Positions 1-10,821 of a stretch of 64,000 nt of DNA are shown in pieces. The notes below the pieces were generated by a model that had not been told where the DNA came from, did no database searches, and worked only from the letters and a program-made list of their open reading frames with translations. The number at the start of each line of letters is the position of its first letter. Position 1 is the stretch's first letter. The stretch spans positions 29,573,306 to 29,637,305 of the forward strand of contig OZ038385.1 of NCBI GenBank assembly GCA_964036045.1. Direction: 5' to 3'. The translations under genes were made by a program, and so were the position numbers. Source of the DNA: Eutreptiella sp. 'Long Island Sound 2002' (Eukaryota > Euglenozoa > Euglenophyceae > Eutreptiales > Eutreptiaceae).

Positions 1-2972
1 TTTTCCTGAGCTTTCGCTTTTTGCGCTGCCGCCTGGTGTCGCTCACTTCTGTGCTGAAGGACAGTGTGTCCGCTGCAGACAGTGTGTCCGCCGCAGACAG
101 TTCATTCAACAACTCTCCCTGGTGTGTGTGTCCTGTCCTTATGTCCTCACTTTCTGAACTGCTTGAGGTGTATGGACCCATTCCACGTGGCGCTGCTTCC
201 CCGGATGCTTCCCCTGTCAGCTCATCACTATCCATGGGTACCATACCCAAGGATGACCAGAGTGCCTTGGTGTCCTCTGAATCTGATCCAGACCCTCCCC
301 TCAAGCCTACCGTAGACTCCGACCCTGATGATGAGTGTGGTGCAACATGCTGAGACCACAGCGGGCTCGAACACATGCCTTCCATCGCCAGTCCATTCGC
401 CACCTCATTCCCCTGTACGTTGACATGGGCTGGGACACGCTCCCACCTGGCTTCTCTTGCTGGCGTCGCCATTTCCTGGAGCAGGATTTCCCAGACGGGG
501 ACGTGGACCTGCAGCTTACCAGACGTGGTTGTCCATCCCTTTGACTTCCAGTGCTGGGCCCTGCCATTCGCTCCCAGCTGCAGGTACTGTGAGTCGGTGA
601 GGATTGCCAGTTTTGGCACCCAGAACCCCTGTAAGGCTTCCAGGGCTGCCCAAAGCTCCGCTCCGTTATTTGTTTGCCTGTGGCGTGTTGGTACGTAGCC
701 GCAGAAGCGCACCTCCGGTCCTTGCTCATCTTCCGCTGCGAATACGCCAAAGCCCCCGGCCCTGCGCATGTCCTTGTGGCTCAGTCGTTTTAACGACCCG
801 TCCGTGTACACAATCCTGTAACCCTTTGCTACCAGTTCTGCAATCAGATCTTGCACTCCTTGTAGCACTCCCGGGCCTGCCTGCCTCGGGCGCTTCGGGC
901 GTGATTCCGTTTCCCTATGCCAAATGTGCTTGTCGGCAGATCGCTCTTGCGTGAAGCAATCTGTGTGTGTTTGCCACCATGCATTCAATCCCCCATGGAC
1001 CCGTACTTCCCCTTGTCGTGGCTGCACTCCGGTATCTTGAAGCTGCTCCAGTGACTGCTCGAAGCCTTTCCACTGTTCCCTGCGCTCTCCCGAGTAAAAC
1101 CCCACCCATTCACACAGCTCCCTTAGCCAAGTTGTCAGGTATGATGTGAACACCGGTGATGCTCCCGCTTTGACTTCGCATCGGTATCGCCAGTGGGCAC
1201 TTCTTGCCGACCACATTGCCCAGCCTTGATTCGTGTTCAGCAACCACTCCTGGTGGTCGGACTCCATCATGTCTCGGACCGCAGACTTCCCGTTACCAGT
1301 GTCCACCGGGCCATAATAGTGCTGTATAACCGCCGCCGCCGCTTTAAACATGGGGCATTCGACCATCGCGTGCTTGACCGTCTCCTTTTGAGAGCACACC
1401 GGGCACTTGTCCGTGCCCGACCTCTTGTAGACTCTTGCGTGCACAGTCAGTTTGTGCGACAGCACTTTTTGTGCAAAGTCCCGAACCCTCGGCGGGAGTT
1501 GTGCTTGAGCCCATTGTTGCCATACCTCCGGTGTTTGTGGGTCGCGGACCCCTGGCTGTGAGGCGTAGAATTGAAGCAGCCATGCCCTGGTCCAGTTTTG
1601 GGCGTGGACCGCGGGGGTATCAAACCCCCCTTGTGACAGGACTTTATTGAGGAGTCGTCCGCCATGATTGTACACCCCTTTCCATGTTCGAGGCAGTGCA
1701 TTCAACAGCCTTACGTCCTCCAAGGATTGCAATTGACCCCACGTCAGCACCCCCTGTCGGATCATTTTCGTGTTGTAGTAGGAGCAGTTGAACTCATTCC
1801 GGAAGTACACAGAGTGCCATAATGGCAGTTGGTCCCGGTTTGCCGGGGGGGCCACTTGTGGGGCCACCCGTTGGATATGTGAGTGTGCCTTTGCTGACCA
1901 TCCCAAGAACGTCAGCTCCGCCGTCCGGACCATGCCCAGCTGGATATATGGGAGGTTGTCTTTGGATGGTGTGAACCCGATGGTTGTCGCCCATGCATAG
2001 AAGGTCTCCACTGCCTTGTCGGGATACTTGTGAGGCTCCCCCAAAAGGCTGACGAACGGAGCCGCTGCCTGGTGCATGAGAAACAGCTCTGGCTCCGGCA
2101 ATGCCAGTCCCCCGTGCGTTCTTGGCCGTGAGAGGATTGGCAGGGTAATTCCCCAACTGTTGGTACCCATGGTCACGTGGTACACCAACTTCAGCTGTCT
2201 GACCACTGAGATTGGGGCATAGTATGCCTTGGATACCCAGGCCACAACCGGTAGGATCCATGATGTCAGCATGAATGCACGTTCGTCCATCGACAACTGC
2301 AGCGTGGATACCACCCGTGCGCGACGAAAGGCCTCTTGCAGTGCTGGTGCAAAAGCCTGCTCTATTGTCAGCCCCCATCCTTGGTCATCCTGTTGGTGCC
2401 GTACATTCCCCAAGCGTACACCCAGATACTTGACGAAGTTTTTGACGTCCACCCCAATGTCCCGAAAGCACCTCGCCCACTCCATTCCCCCACAGTTGCG
2501 AACTATCGCTGCCGTTTTGCTCAGGTTGACCTTCAGCCCAGAAAATTGTCCAAAACAAGACACCACTTCCCACACCCTCCTCAGCAGCTGTGGGTTGGCA
2601 CGTCCATCCAAGAAGATGATGAGGTCGTCCGCATACATCATGATAGTCAGCCCTGGACCCAGGTCTTGTAGTGGGAAAATCACAAAGGATGCCACCAGGG
2701 AGAACAATGCCGGGGAGAGTGGGTCTCCCTGGCGCGTGCCTGCACGCGGGTGGTGATAGACACCTGGAACGTATCCCTTACCAACCGAGTACAGATACGG
2801 TGCACGTAAAAGATGCAGTATCAGCCGGATGTACAGGAACGGTATGCACATTAGACCCAGTGCCGCCGACACCATCTCGTGAGACATCGTGGGGAACGCA
2901 TTTCTGAAGTCCACTGACAACGCCGCTCCTTCACGTAAGCCATCCCAGAGTGCCCGTGCCTTTCAGATAGGC
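1..2972 (-). pseudogene. LINE-1 ORF2, C-terminal part: RT palm/thumb, zinc knuckle, RNase H
   Basis: One frame appears open from about 2972 to base 1 (about 990 codons). Visible in order: RT motif A (SVDFRNAFPTMSH, near 2910), motif B (GDPLSPALFS, near 2710), catalytic motif C MYADDLIIF at 2638-2612, thumb motif KYLGVRLG, a zinc knuckle CPVC...H...C near 1390, the RNase H start VYTDGSLK near 810 with NNGAEL, a TDSQY motif and a VPAHVNVQGNEVA motif, then a Ser/Glu-rich stretch and a basic tail (DTRRQRKKRK). It copies element RNA into DNA at the nicked target, and RNase H removes the RNA template. The fingers of the RT are missing because of the deletion at the right end, so an active enzyme is unlikely although this part has no stop. 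The frame continues past the left edge. Confidence 0.85.
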
Positions 2973-4409
2973 CACACATTCTTCCTCCGTGGCCCCCGTT
3001 GGGGTGGACACTTGATCCCAATGTTCCACCGGCTCTTTTGCCACCGCCTTTGCTCCGCGTACTGCCGTGCCTGCCCGAGACACCAGCTGCTGAAGTTTCT
3101 TTCGCTCCTGCAGCTCCCGCATTAGCCGGTACAACTCGTTTCTTCGCGTTCTCAGATCCCCTGAGGTTTCCCCCGACGTGATCACCCCCTCGAGCTTGGA
3201 GAGCGTTTCCATGCCCGTTCTGTCACGCTGTGCCTTTTCATATACCCCAACCAGGAGAGTGTAAGCCGTTGCCGCTTCTGTCGCTGCAATTCCCAGTGAC
3301 GAAAGAAATTGATAGACCGCTGGTGTGACGGGGTCCCTTGTGGAGCCACGTAAGAGCCGTAGGGCCTGTAGTTCAACTGATTGCTTTTTGTTTTTGTGCT
3401 CCCTTTGGTAGCTGACCGCCTTCTTTTGGATGCAGCCCAGTGCATCTTCCCACCATTGATCTCCCGTCGAGGTGATAGACTTGAGAGAAGTCTCCAGATC
3501 TTCCATTGCCTCAGAGTCTTGGAGGATGGCCTCTGGGCAGTAGAATCTAGGAACTGTGTCCTCTGTTTCGAAGGATGGGGGTGTGAATTCAGCCAGGGTT
3601 GCCTTGTGGTCCGAGTTGGCAGCAAACATGGGGTACACGCTGGTCGCCAAGCTCAACAAGTCTGGCGTCGTGTGTATGCGGTCAATACGGCGTAATCTCT
3701 GCGGATCGAACCGCTCTCCTTCTCGAGGATAGCCGTATGTGAAGCCCGTCGGGCATGATGATTCTTTGTCCTTGATGTCCGTCAGAGTTGGACAATGGAT
3801 GTCCACCCAAACGTCCTGCAGACCCGCTTTTGCTAAAGTTGTCACCTCCTGTTCTCTGGCACGTAAAGACGTGTCATGCTCAAACTCTGGGGGCGCAAAG
3901 GCGTCCCTGTGTTTTACCACTAAACTATTGTGATCAGCACATAAAATCAGGTTCGGTCCATGTAACTCCTTGGCGATGTCCTTCCATTGCGACTGCCGTC
4001 GCGTGTGCTTGTGATGGAGGTGGGCCACCACTAAAGTGATCTCCAATGGACCACTCGACAGTGAGGCTTTCGGCGCCCTGGGAGACAGGAACTTCATTAA
4101 TTGTAATGTCCACTTGGATGTTTTCCACGCCAGTGCCACTCCTCCCCGTCCTTCTTCATGAAGTGGTCCGTCCAGGCCATACCCGTACTTTGATAAGCAC
4201 TGCATGCCTGCTTGACGATCCTCCACCGTGACGAAGTGGGGCTCTTGGACGGCGAAGAAGTCCACCTCCAGGGACCGCAGCAGTGACCCTAGGGCCACTA
4301 TGCGCTTTTGCTTACGCTTTCTCATGGTTATTTTCGTTTGGAACCCATTGATATTTTGGGACAGTACTCTGAGCGTGCTGCTCAGAGGGATGCTTGATGC
4401 AGACGGCAT
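2931..4409 (-). pseudogene. LINE-1 ORF2, N-terminal part: AP-type endonuclease
   Basis: The N-terminal domain of ORF2, about 492 residues to a stop at 2931. Endonuclease signatures: SQNINGF (about residues 17-23), AVQEPHF with the metal-binding Glu at 56, LCADHNSL (the GDFN-type site, Asp159/Asn161), RRIDRIHTT and SDHKAT. The family nicks target DNA to prime reverse transcription. The ATG at 4409 lies inside the end of ORF1 (28-base overlap), which suggests reinitiation or coupled translation. After residue ~480 (EECVAYLKG) the frame runs into LINE-1's internal deletion and stops. The homologous protein of LINE-2 continues at this point (ECLSFLKGMRLPSNF) into the RT fingers, which places the deletion junction near 2960-2975. 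Confidence 0.85.
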
Positions 4410-6004
4410 CGTGCTGCTCCATTGAACGACGAAGCCTCCTCCTCCTTCAAGTCCCGCTTGCGTTTGAGGGAGCTGATGACCTTGTCGACTTGGTCGTCCA
4501 ACTCCATGGCCTTGGCCATTTCACCCGCCGTGATGAGGCCTTGCTTGCGTGTCTTTGCGTCATCTGTGCTCCTGGGCCGGTCCGTGATGCGCCTTTTCCG
4601 CGCCTCATAATCCGCCTCGGAGAGCACAAACATTGGGAACATTCCAGAGTCCGACAAGTAGACTTTTCCAATCAGCTGTGTCACACTTTCCCCAGTCATC
4701 CGCCATGTGGCCGTGCGCATCTCCCCAACACTCCACCTGACACGGTCTGCGATGTACCGGCACTGTACCGAAGGAGCAAGAGCCTCAGTCAGATCCGAGA
4801 GATACCACCAGGGTGCCACATCCAAGATGTACATTGTGCCTACCAATTCCTTCTGCCATGTCGAGGGGACCGTGGGCTTGGAGATGATGTCTCTGTCGAG
4901 GAACTGTCATGTCTTCAGGTCCTTGAAGACAGCCCCGATGGCAGCCACCAGTTCACGGTACCTTGTCTTCAGCAGCGAGTGCCCAGTTTCTGTGAGACCC
5001 AGCAGTAGTTTACTGGGACCCAGTACGTGGATTTTCACTGGCGATTGTGCCTGCAAGACGCCCGGGATTTTCCAAAACATTGCGAGAACTGAGGCATACA
5101 GCATGGGCGACCATGTTTCCTTGTGTGTCTTCTTTATCCATACCTCATAGACAGCAGACATGTTGGTCAGGTTGGCCCCACGATACCATTCCACTGGCTG
5201 GATCTGGAACCTTGGCTTGGATCCGAATTGTGACACTATGGTATTCACTTGTTCCTCATTTAGTTCTGTGAAGAACAGCTTCGAGTTCCGTGGGTCTGTT
5301 CCCGGAAGGAGATGGACTTCATCAGAGTTCAAACCAATAGACCCCAGCAGCCCGTTGATTAGGTCATTGTGGACCTGTATGGCGTACTGATTATCCCGCA
5401 CATCTGGCTCGTGGAACACCACCTTGTCAACCTCTGCCCCAGGTGTCATAAGCCGCAGGAGCTTGTACGTTGGGGGCGGTGATAGGTTCCTGGAATCCGT
5501 TGTGCTGCTTGCAATCCAGACATCAAATCGACCATGTGTGCGTATGTGCATGAGGGACCTGTCCACCATTTGCAGCTTGTCGCAACCGAAAGGCAAATTG
5601 GAGTTGAGAGCGAGTGCCCGATTGAGAAACGATGGCTTGTCATCATCATCGCTGACAGGTTCAAGCAGGATAGCAACAAAGCGGCCCAGCATGGGCAAAT
5701 CAGGAAGCAGTCTCTTCATTGCATTTTGGATTTTGTCATATTCAGTCATTTCCCCTACGAGCACTACGTTGGGGCGACTGCCGTAAAGGACGGCAGCTAG
5801 TTTTTCGGACGAGTCGCAGTCCTTGAAGAGGTCGTACGACAGGGAGGCAGCCTCTGGAACTCCACTCTTCAGCACCACTTCGTCCTGGATGATGTAATAT
5901 GTGTCATCGATGGCTGCCAAACACGCCAATTGACCGGCGTCGGCAGGAACGATGACCTCCTCGCCTGGCGTGGCCAGACGGGCCTGGGTGTCCCGGACAC
6001 TCAT
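4382..6004 (-). pseudogene. LINE-1 ORF1 protein, one in-frame stop
   Basis: One frame of about 540 codons starts at the ATG at 6004 (MSVRDTQARLATPGEE) and is interrupted only by a TGA at about 4907; the same frame then continues to 4382 as a Lys/Arg-rich C-terminus (SLKRKRDLKEEEA). By position it is the ORF1 protein of the LINE, which in other families binds the element RNA. I see no CCHC knuckle or RRM that I can name, so the function rests on position alone. The C-terminal basic/acidic stretch could be a nuclear localisation signal. The stop is best read as a nonsense mutation in a dead copy; readthrough cannot be excluded from one copy. Confidence 0.7.
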
Positions 6005-6361
6005 GCGGTGAGGGGACAGGGAGGTGACGTCGGCGGCAGTTTGTCAAGGCCCAGCGGCCCAGGCAAGCATGGACAAAAAGACACCGAAAAAAAAATAGAC
6101 ACTCAGAAAGTGTAAAGGCGGCACCGCGGGGGGGGGGGGGGGGACTGCTGTCCAATAACCCAATAAGGATGGTACCCCAGGGGGGGTCGCTTTCTCAAAG
6201 GTGCGACACCATGACGAAATGACCTTTCTTTGGGTCCCTCAAAAAAAGGGGTAGTTTTGGGGGGTTTGTGGGGAGTTTTGGCTAAAAGAAGTGGGGTGGG
6301 GTGGGTGGGTGGGGGGGGGGGGGCTGGGGGGTTAGAGCGGGTTTTGCCCGAAAGTGGCGGT

Positions 6362-6785
6362 GTGGGGGATCAATGGTGGGTGACGATGGACTGAATGCCC
6401 CCACAATAGACACTTTGAGCCATTAGTTTGGTGGTTCTTGCACAGCAAACTATGTCCCCTTCTTGGTTGGGGTGCTCTACTATCGAATGTACAACAATAT
6501 GTACCGGTGTATATGGTAACCCGGGCGGGATTACAATGGGTGCCAGCCGCGCTATATAACCATTGGTAAATCGAGACGTGTTGTGACCAATATAGTTTAT
6601 ACCCGACCGCAGGTGCGGGATGGATAAGCACGAAATAGCCATGCAGCCATCTGCCGATAGCAGTGAGGGGAGAAAGAAAGTGTGGTATATTGCGTTTAGC
6701 TCTGCGGGTCACTTGAGTGATTGTCCTTTCTGCCGACTCTATAGAACAACCAGGATCAATATAAAGCCGTCGTCCATTAGGTGTG
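6362..6785. repeat. Dispersed repeat family F1, copy 1
   Basis: Similar in sequence and order to 37487-37733. Both begin GGGGGATCAATGGT, share CCCCTTCTTGGTTGGGGTGC in the middle and end with AACAACCAGGATCAAT. The second copy lacks roughly 190 internal bases. No coding potential; class unknown. Confidence 0.75.
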
Positions 6786-7179
6786 TGTGGAGGGGGGGGA
6801 GGGGGGTTGTTAGAAGGTGGGTGGTGGTGGGGGGGCACACCTCTGGAGCCGACATGGGTGGTATTTATGTTTCAGGGGAAAAAAACCCGGGGGTACTCTC
6901 AACTACAAAATTTTGTAGCGCCCAACCCAAGCCTTTTGTCGGCGGTAAGAGTCCCCATGCAAAATGCATGGGGCGAGAACCCGGGCAAGCAATCGGTGGA
7001 CCCCGCGTGGGTATGAAAGGCCGTTCAGTAGGTGGACCAAGTCTAGTGTGTAACGTCAATCTCGCCACCCAGCCGTTCCGGATTTGCTTGCCGCTAGCTT
7101 GCATCCAAATGGTGCTCCAAATGATGGACCCCGGGTGGATGGGGAACCTCATCCTGGCCATTCGGCGGTGCCCCAAGGG

Positions 7180-7350
7180 GAATGTTTGCCCGGCGCGCCC
7201 GGCGCGCTACTTTTCTGTTAACCATCCCGGCTTCAGCCCTAGATTTACCCTCTCATGGAGAAGCCCCCCAAGTAGACCACGTTGGACTGCACACCTTCCC
7301 GACAAAGCACGTTGCATAATAAGCAATAGCTGTGAATTCAACAACTGCAA
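7180..7350. repeat. Dispersed repeat family F2, copy 1
   Basis: Contains a GC-rich TTTGCCCGGCGCGC block, then TTTACCCTCTCATGGAGAAG, then ACAAAGCACGTTGCATAATA and CTGTGAATTCAACAACT. Parts of the same sequence recur at 37400-37487, 40915-41040, 48955-49080 and 50205-50290. No reading frame is conserved, so a non-autonomous element or SINE/MITE-like sequence is likely. Confidence 0.75.
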
Positions 7351-7468
7351 ATCAAAGAAATCACCTCGGCTCCGAGAAGGTCCATACCCATCCCAAATGA
7401 AAACATCAGCCGATGTCCCGGGGGCCAAGGGGTGAATCCATCCTTATAAACATGCGACGCATACTTAG

Positions 7469-7552
7469 GATTCCCCCCTTACCTCCTGACATCCACAGCT
7501 CATACATACACAAACACAAAAACCAACACCGCTGCTTGCTCCTTCACTGGCG
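7469..7552 (-). repeat. DIRS-A split direct repeat B2 (3' end)
   Basis: An 84-bp copy of 7740-7823 with two mismatches. It begins GATTCCCCCCTTACCTCC and ends CTTCACTGGCG. It marks the outer 3' end of DIRS-A. Confidence 0.85.
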
Positions 7553-7649
7553 GTACACTCGTGTGCCGTGGCTCTATGATACACTTCTCCATGATTGTCA
7601 TCAATGGTGTCACTGAAGTGTGCGTAAAGTGTCTGGGCGGGTGGGCGGG

Positions 7650-7745
7650 CCCAAAAATCTTTAAAAGATTCTATAGTGAAAGTGCATATGAGTGGCATTA
7701 TGGGGTGAATCCTGTGATTCGCCTAAAGGCGAATCCCTTGATTCC
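7650..7745 (-). repeat. DIRS-A split direct repeat A2
   Basis: A 96-bp copy of 13097-13192 with one mismatch. It contains a perfect 9-bp inverted repeat, GATTCGCCT-AA-AGGCGAATC. It overlaps B1 by the six bases GATTCC, as expected for the joined ends of a circular intermediate. Confidence 0.88.
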
Positions 7746-7823
7746 CCCCTTACCTCCTGACATCCACAGCTCATACATACACAAACACAAAAACCAACAC
7801 TGATGCTTGCTCCTTCACTGGCG
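7740..7823 (-). repeat. DIRS-A split direct repeat B1
   Basis: An 84-bp repeat directly abutting A2; matched by B2 at 7469-7552. It lies downstream of the last ORF of the element. Confidence 0.85.
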
Positions 7824-8118
7824 CGCCAGGCCCGAAGGGCACCGTAGTTCATCTCTGACTCCCCACACCAAGCTGAGGCTCTCGTGGCGACAATATAAGT
7901 GGGCGCGCTCGCTCTCTGCAGCATGACGTTGTTGTCTCATCCATCGCACTTGCGAGGGGAGCTCCCTTTTATATACCCTGGGCATAATCATGCTCTGTCA
8001 GTACACATGCACCCCCCCCCCTCCCCCCTCCCGCAGCATTACTCCTTCCTTACTCTGACTCTGGAATGCCATGGAAGGCCTGTGCAGGAGCGACAGTCAT
8101 CCCCTTGCCAGCCTCGCA

Positions 8119-8636
8119 TCAGTCGGAGTCCTCCTGTTCCACGTCGTCCTTCACAAGCTCGGAAACATCCTTTATGAGGTCAGCTTTGCCGTTGACGGTG
8201 ACTCTTTGCACGGCTGTGGCATTGTGGGTGAAGGACATCGTCAGCCTGACTCCCGGCGCCAGTCGCAGCTCGTGGCGGACGAGGTAAAGGTGGCGTCGGG
8301 TTTGGTCTTTGCCCTTCTCAGCAGGCTCGACTCGTGCCATTGCATACCGCGCCCGGGCGCGGCGCGTGATCCAACCACAGAAGGTCTGCCAGGCGTTGTG
8401 GAGGTCCCGTTTTGGCATTGGGTGGCACACACTATTGCGAAGGACTGCTCGGTCATCGTCCCCAGAAGGTATCTGGGCTTTGCTGCATTGAGGTGTCCTT
8501 CCGCCGCCCTCCGTCGCAGCGTGCGCGCCTTCTGCGCCAGTTTGCCCTCTGGGCCTCGCGATCCTCGTGGGCGCTTCGATCCCACCTTCTCCTCGTTATG
8601 GAACTCCTCCTCATTTTGGTCTTCCCACTCAGACAT
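8119..8636 (-). pseudogene. DIRS-A extra ORF downstream of RT-RNase H, unknown function
   Basis: From the ATG at 8636 (MSEWEDQNEEEF) a protein-like frame runs to about 8420, then continues in another frame to a stop at 8119 (ending VKDDVEQEDSD). Together about 170 codons: an acidic start, a basic middle (QKARTLRRRAAEG), then a region with alternating hydrophobic residues (RHLYLVRHELRLAPGVRL, VQRVTVNGKADLI) that could form beta strands, and an acidic end. I recognise no family. It sits between RNase H and B1, so it belongs to the element. Methyltransferase and hydrolase ORFs are known in some DIRS-like elements, but I see no motif of either. DIRS-B has no counterpart between its RNase H and B1. 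Confidence 0.55.
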
Positions 8637-8707
8637 GTTGCCAGGGCCTGCTACAGCAAAAAAGGGGACACGCAAGCCATCGCCCATGCGAGGATTGTTT
8701 CCCCCTT

Positions 8708-10807
8708 CTACAGACGAACTGACCCAAAGGTCTGCACAAGGTGCAGCTCCTCGCACAACGCACTCCACTTGTTTGCCGCCTCAACCTTTGCCCTAGCAAT
8801 ACTTGCAGGTGTCAGATCTGGCAATCGGGATACAACGTCAGCAGGCATGCGCGCAGTATCAACCCAGACAACATTCAAGACCATGCCCGTGTGCCACAAC
8901 AAGTTCCAAAGAGCACGGAGTATCTTCACTTATGTACATGCCCTCGTCGACGCCCTCATATTGGCCGCACTGTAGCAGGCCGCCGTATTGTCCACAAACA
9001 AGGAGACCCTGTGCCACTTCTGCGTCACCGCAAACCTACAGGCATGTAGGACACCGCTGAGCTCTGCCTGTTGTTGGTTCTTGGCCGGGACCTTTCGCGT
9101 TCGCATGACTCCATTTCGTCCAGAGATACCCAGGCGGTACCCTCCGGTAGCTTCCGCTGCATCCACCGACAGGAATGGTGCAAATCCAAAGTGCCCAGGC
9201 ATGGGGTCAACCGTGGCAGGTACATATGAGATTGCCAGCGCATCGAACAGCGCCGATATCAGGGCCGGGCTCGGGCGGTGCTGAAAGCGATGATGTCCCC
9301 ATTGGAACCGATGCCATCCCTGTAGGAATAGGGTGACCCCCTTTCGTGCTCCAAACGCCCATTGCATTTTTCCCGTGACCCGTTCCGCCACCTTTGGAGA
9401 TACAGGCGAGCAGGCCGTTTTGATGGCAATCCCCAAGCACTTGGTGAGCATTTTGTCGGTGTTTCGCACCTCCCCTTTAGCCAGGTCGAACACTTTTCCC
9501 AGCCACAGGACATTCTGATGTGGCTTGAGGCAAGATTTGGTAGAGACACGCAGACCCTTCGCCGTCAAGAATGCCGCTAGCTGTGGACCCGGACTGTCCG
9601 TACACTCCCTGTCACGTGACAAGATCAGGACATCATCCAAATAGTGGAAACGATGGATGTCGTGCCCCACCGCGTGGTTGTCAAAGAACTCCCTCAACAA
9701 CGCCGCCAACGTGTCCTCTGCCGTTACCGGGGAAAATTTCCACGCAAACGGGAGGCAATTGAAGTGCGCCCCTCGTATGCGAAATAGTCCCCTATGCTCA
9801 GCCGGGATTTGCAGGCTCCAGTAGAAGTTGGATATGTCCAAGGTGATGCCCCACAATGGTGCTCCTTGGTGTATCTCCCTTTGGATGGTCTGAAAGACCG
9901 TATGAATGGACGGAAGGTTCACCTTGCGCAACGGTACCTTCGAGCAGTCATTCAGATTTCGCATGTCAATGATGAACGAGCACTTCACATCATTTTTGGG
10001 TTTAACGAACGCCGACACATTGTCCGTGAGGTCTTCCCACTCAGGGGCTCCCAAAAACCCGGGGTCACGACACAGGAACCCATCATCCACCAGCACTCCA
10101 ACCATGCGCCTGGTGTGTAATGACGGTTGCCACACATCGAATCTCCCACAATCTGGCCCCGACTTCCAACTCCGTATATCCCAGATGAGCCGCGTCGGGA
10201 TGTTCGCGTTCCATACATCCAAGGGGATATCCAGGTTGCCCCTCTCTCCAAGGCCCGCAGCAATCATTCCTTCTGAGATGCCTCCTGACGGGCCATCTCC
10301 ATCGTACCCGTCGTAGTCCTGACTCAGTAAGTCCCGGTTAAGCTTATGCAGAGCATCCAAGTGACTTGAGATTCTTTCTAGGTGCGCCTGCCCACCTTCC
10401 ACATCTCTGAGGCGCTCCCGCGCTCGGAGGATTACCGCAAGCGTGGCCCAGAAAAGCTCATTCCGCGGGATATCAGAAACCTGCTCAACCCGTCTGGATG
10501 CCGACCACGCACATGTCCGCGCTCGTTTATATGTTACCCACGCTCCTGCTACACGCCCTCCTCCAACACCCATGAGCGATTTCATCCTTCTTGGTTTGTG
10601 TTGTCCATCTACCTTGTTGCCGGGTAATACATGCACCGACTCCCTGCCCTCCCCCAATGCCCCATAGCCCGTCCGGCCATCTGCCTCTTCACGTGCCGCG
10701 TCTCCTCTTACCCCTCCTGCCGTGGGTCTTCCGAGGTGAGGGGCTGACCGAGGATGACCCAGTGCATGTGGAATCCCCAGAGTCGCTCTCCGGGGTGTCC
10801 CCCTCAA
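8708..10807 (-). pseudogene. DIRS-A reverse transcriptase-RNase H, one in-frame stop
   Basis: A 625-residue frame, then a TAA at about 8930 and the same frame on to 8708. RT motifs: AFVKPKNDVKCSFIIDMRNL (residues ~266-285), LDISNFYWSLQIP with catalytic Asp324, LPFAWKFSP (~352-360) and YLDDVLIL (389-396), the DIRS-type variant of YxDD. RNase H follows: an acidic SVDAAE start, QQQAELSG with the catalytic Glu, VDNTAA, and after the stop ADVVSRL, the usual C-terminal motif of DIRS RNase H. The enzyme makes the circular DNA copy of the element. It begins 15 bases after the recombinase ends. The single stop may be an inactivating mutation; otherwise the frame is remarkably intact. Confidence 0.88.
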
Positions 10808-10821
10808 GGATATTGTAGGCC

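Larger units (their letters stand above)
1..6130 (-). mobile_element. LINE-1: non-LTR retrotransposon, 3' end beyond the left edge
   Basis: This is a LINE read right to left: 5' leader (about 6005-6130), ORF1 (6004-4382), then ORF2 (4409 to beyond base 1) with AP-type endonuclease, reverse transcriptase, CCHC-like knuckle, RNase H and an acidic/basic tail. ORF1 and ORF2 overlap by 28 bases. The copy is dead: ORF1 has one in-frame stop and ORF2 has lost the N-terminal RT segment through an internal deletion near 2965. The same tail recurs in LINE-2 at 30880-31134, where a stop follows about nine codons after the point at which LINE-1 leaves the window, so nearly all of ORF2 is present. A run of 16 G lies at 6128-6143, just upstream of the leader. 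Confidence 0.88.
6131..7468. other. No gene seen; G-runs and dispersed repeats
   Basis: No convincing coding sequence. It holds long G-runs (about 6128-6143 and 6310-6322), the dispersed repeats listed separately (6362-6785, 7180-7350) and a short hairpin around 6953-6973 (CCCCATGC and GCATGGGG arms). Translations of this stretch have low complexity and no recognisable motif. Confidence 0.6.

Noticed and set aside
307-750. 147-codon minus-strand frame
   Set aside because: Shadow of the LINE-1 RNase H; the true frame has VYTDGS and NNGAEL and continues off the left edge.
2229-2756. 175-codon plus-strand frame
   Set aside because: Antisense to the RT catalytic region of LINE-1.
8071-8796. 241-codon plus-strand frame
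   Set aside because: Antisense to the DIRS-A extra ORF; low-complexity Arg/Ser composition.
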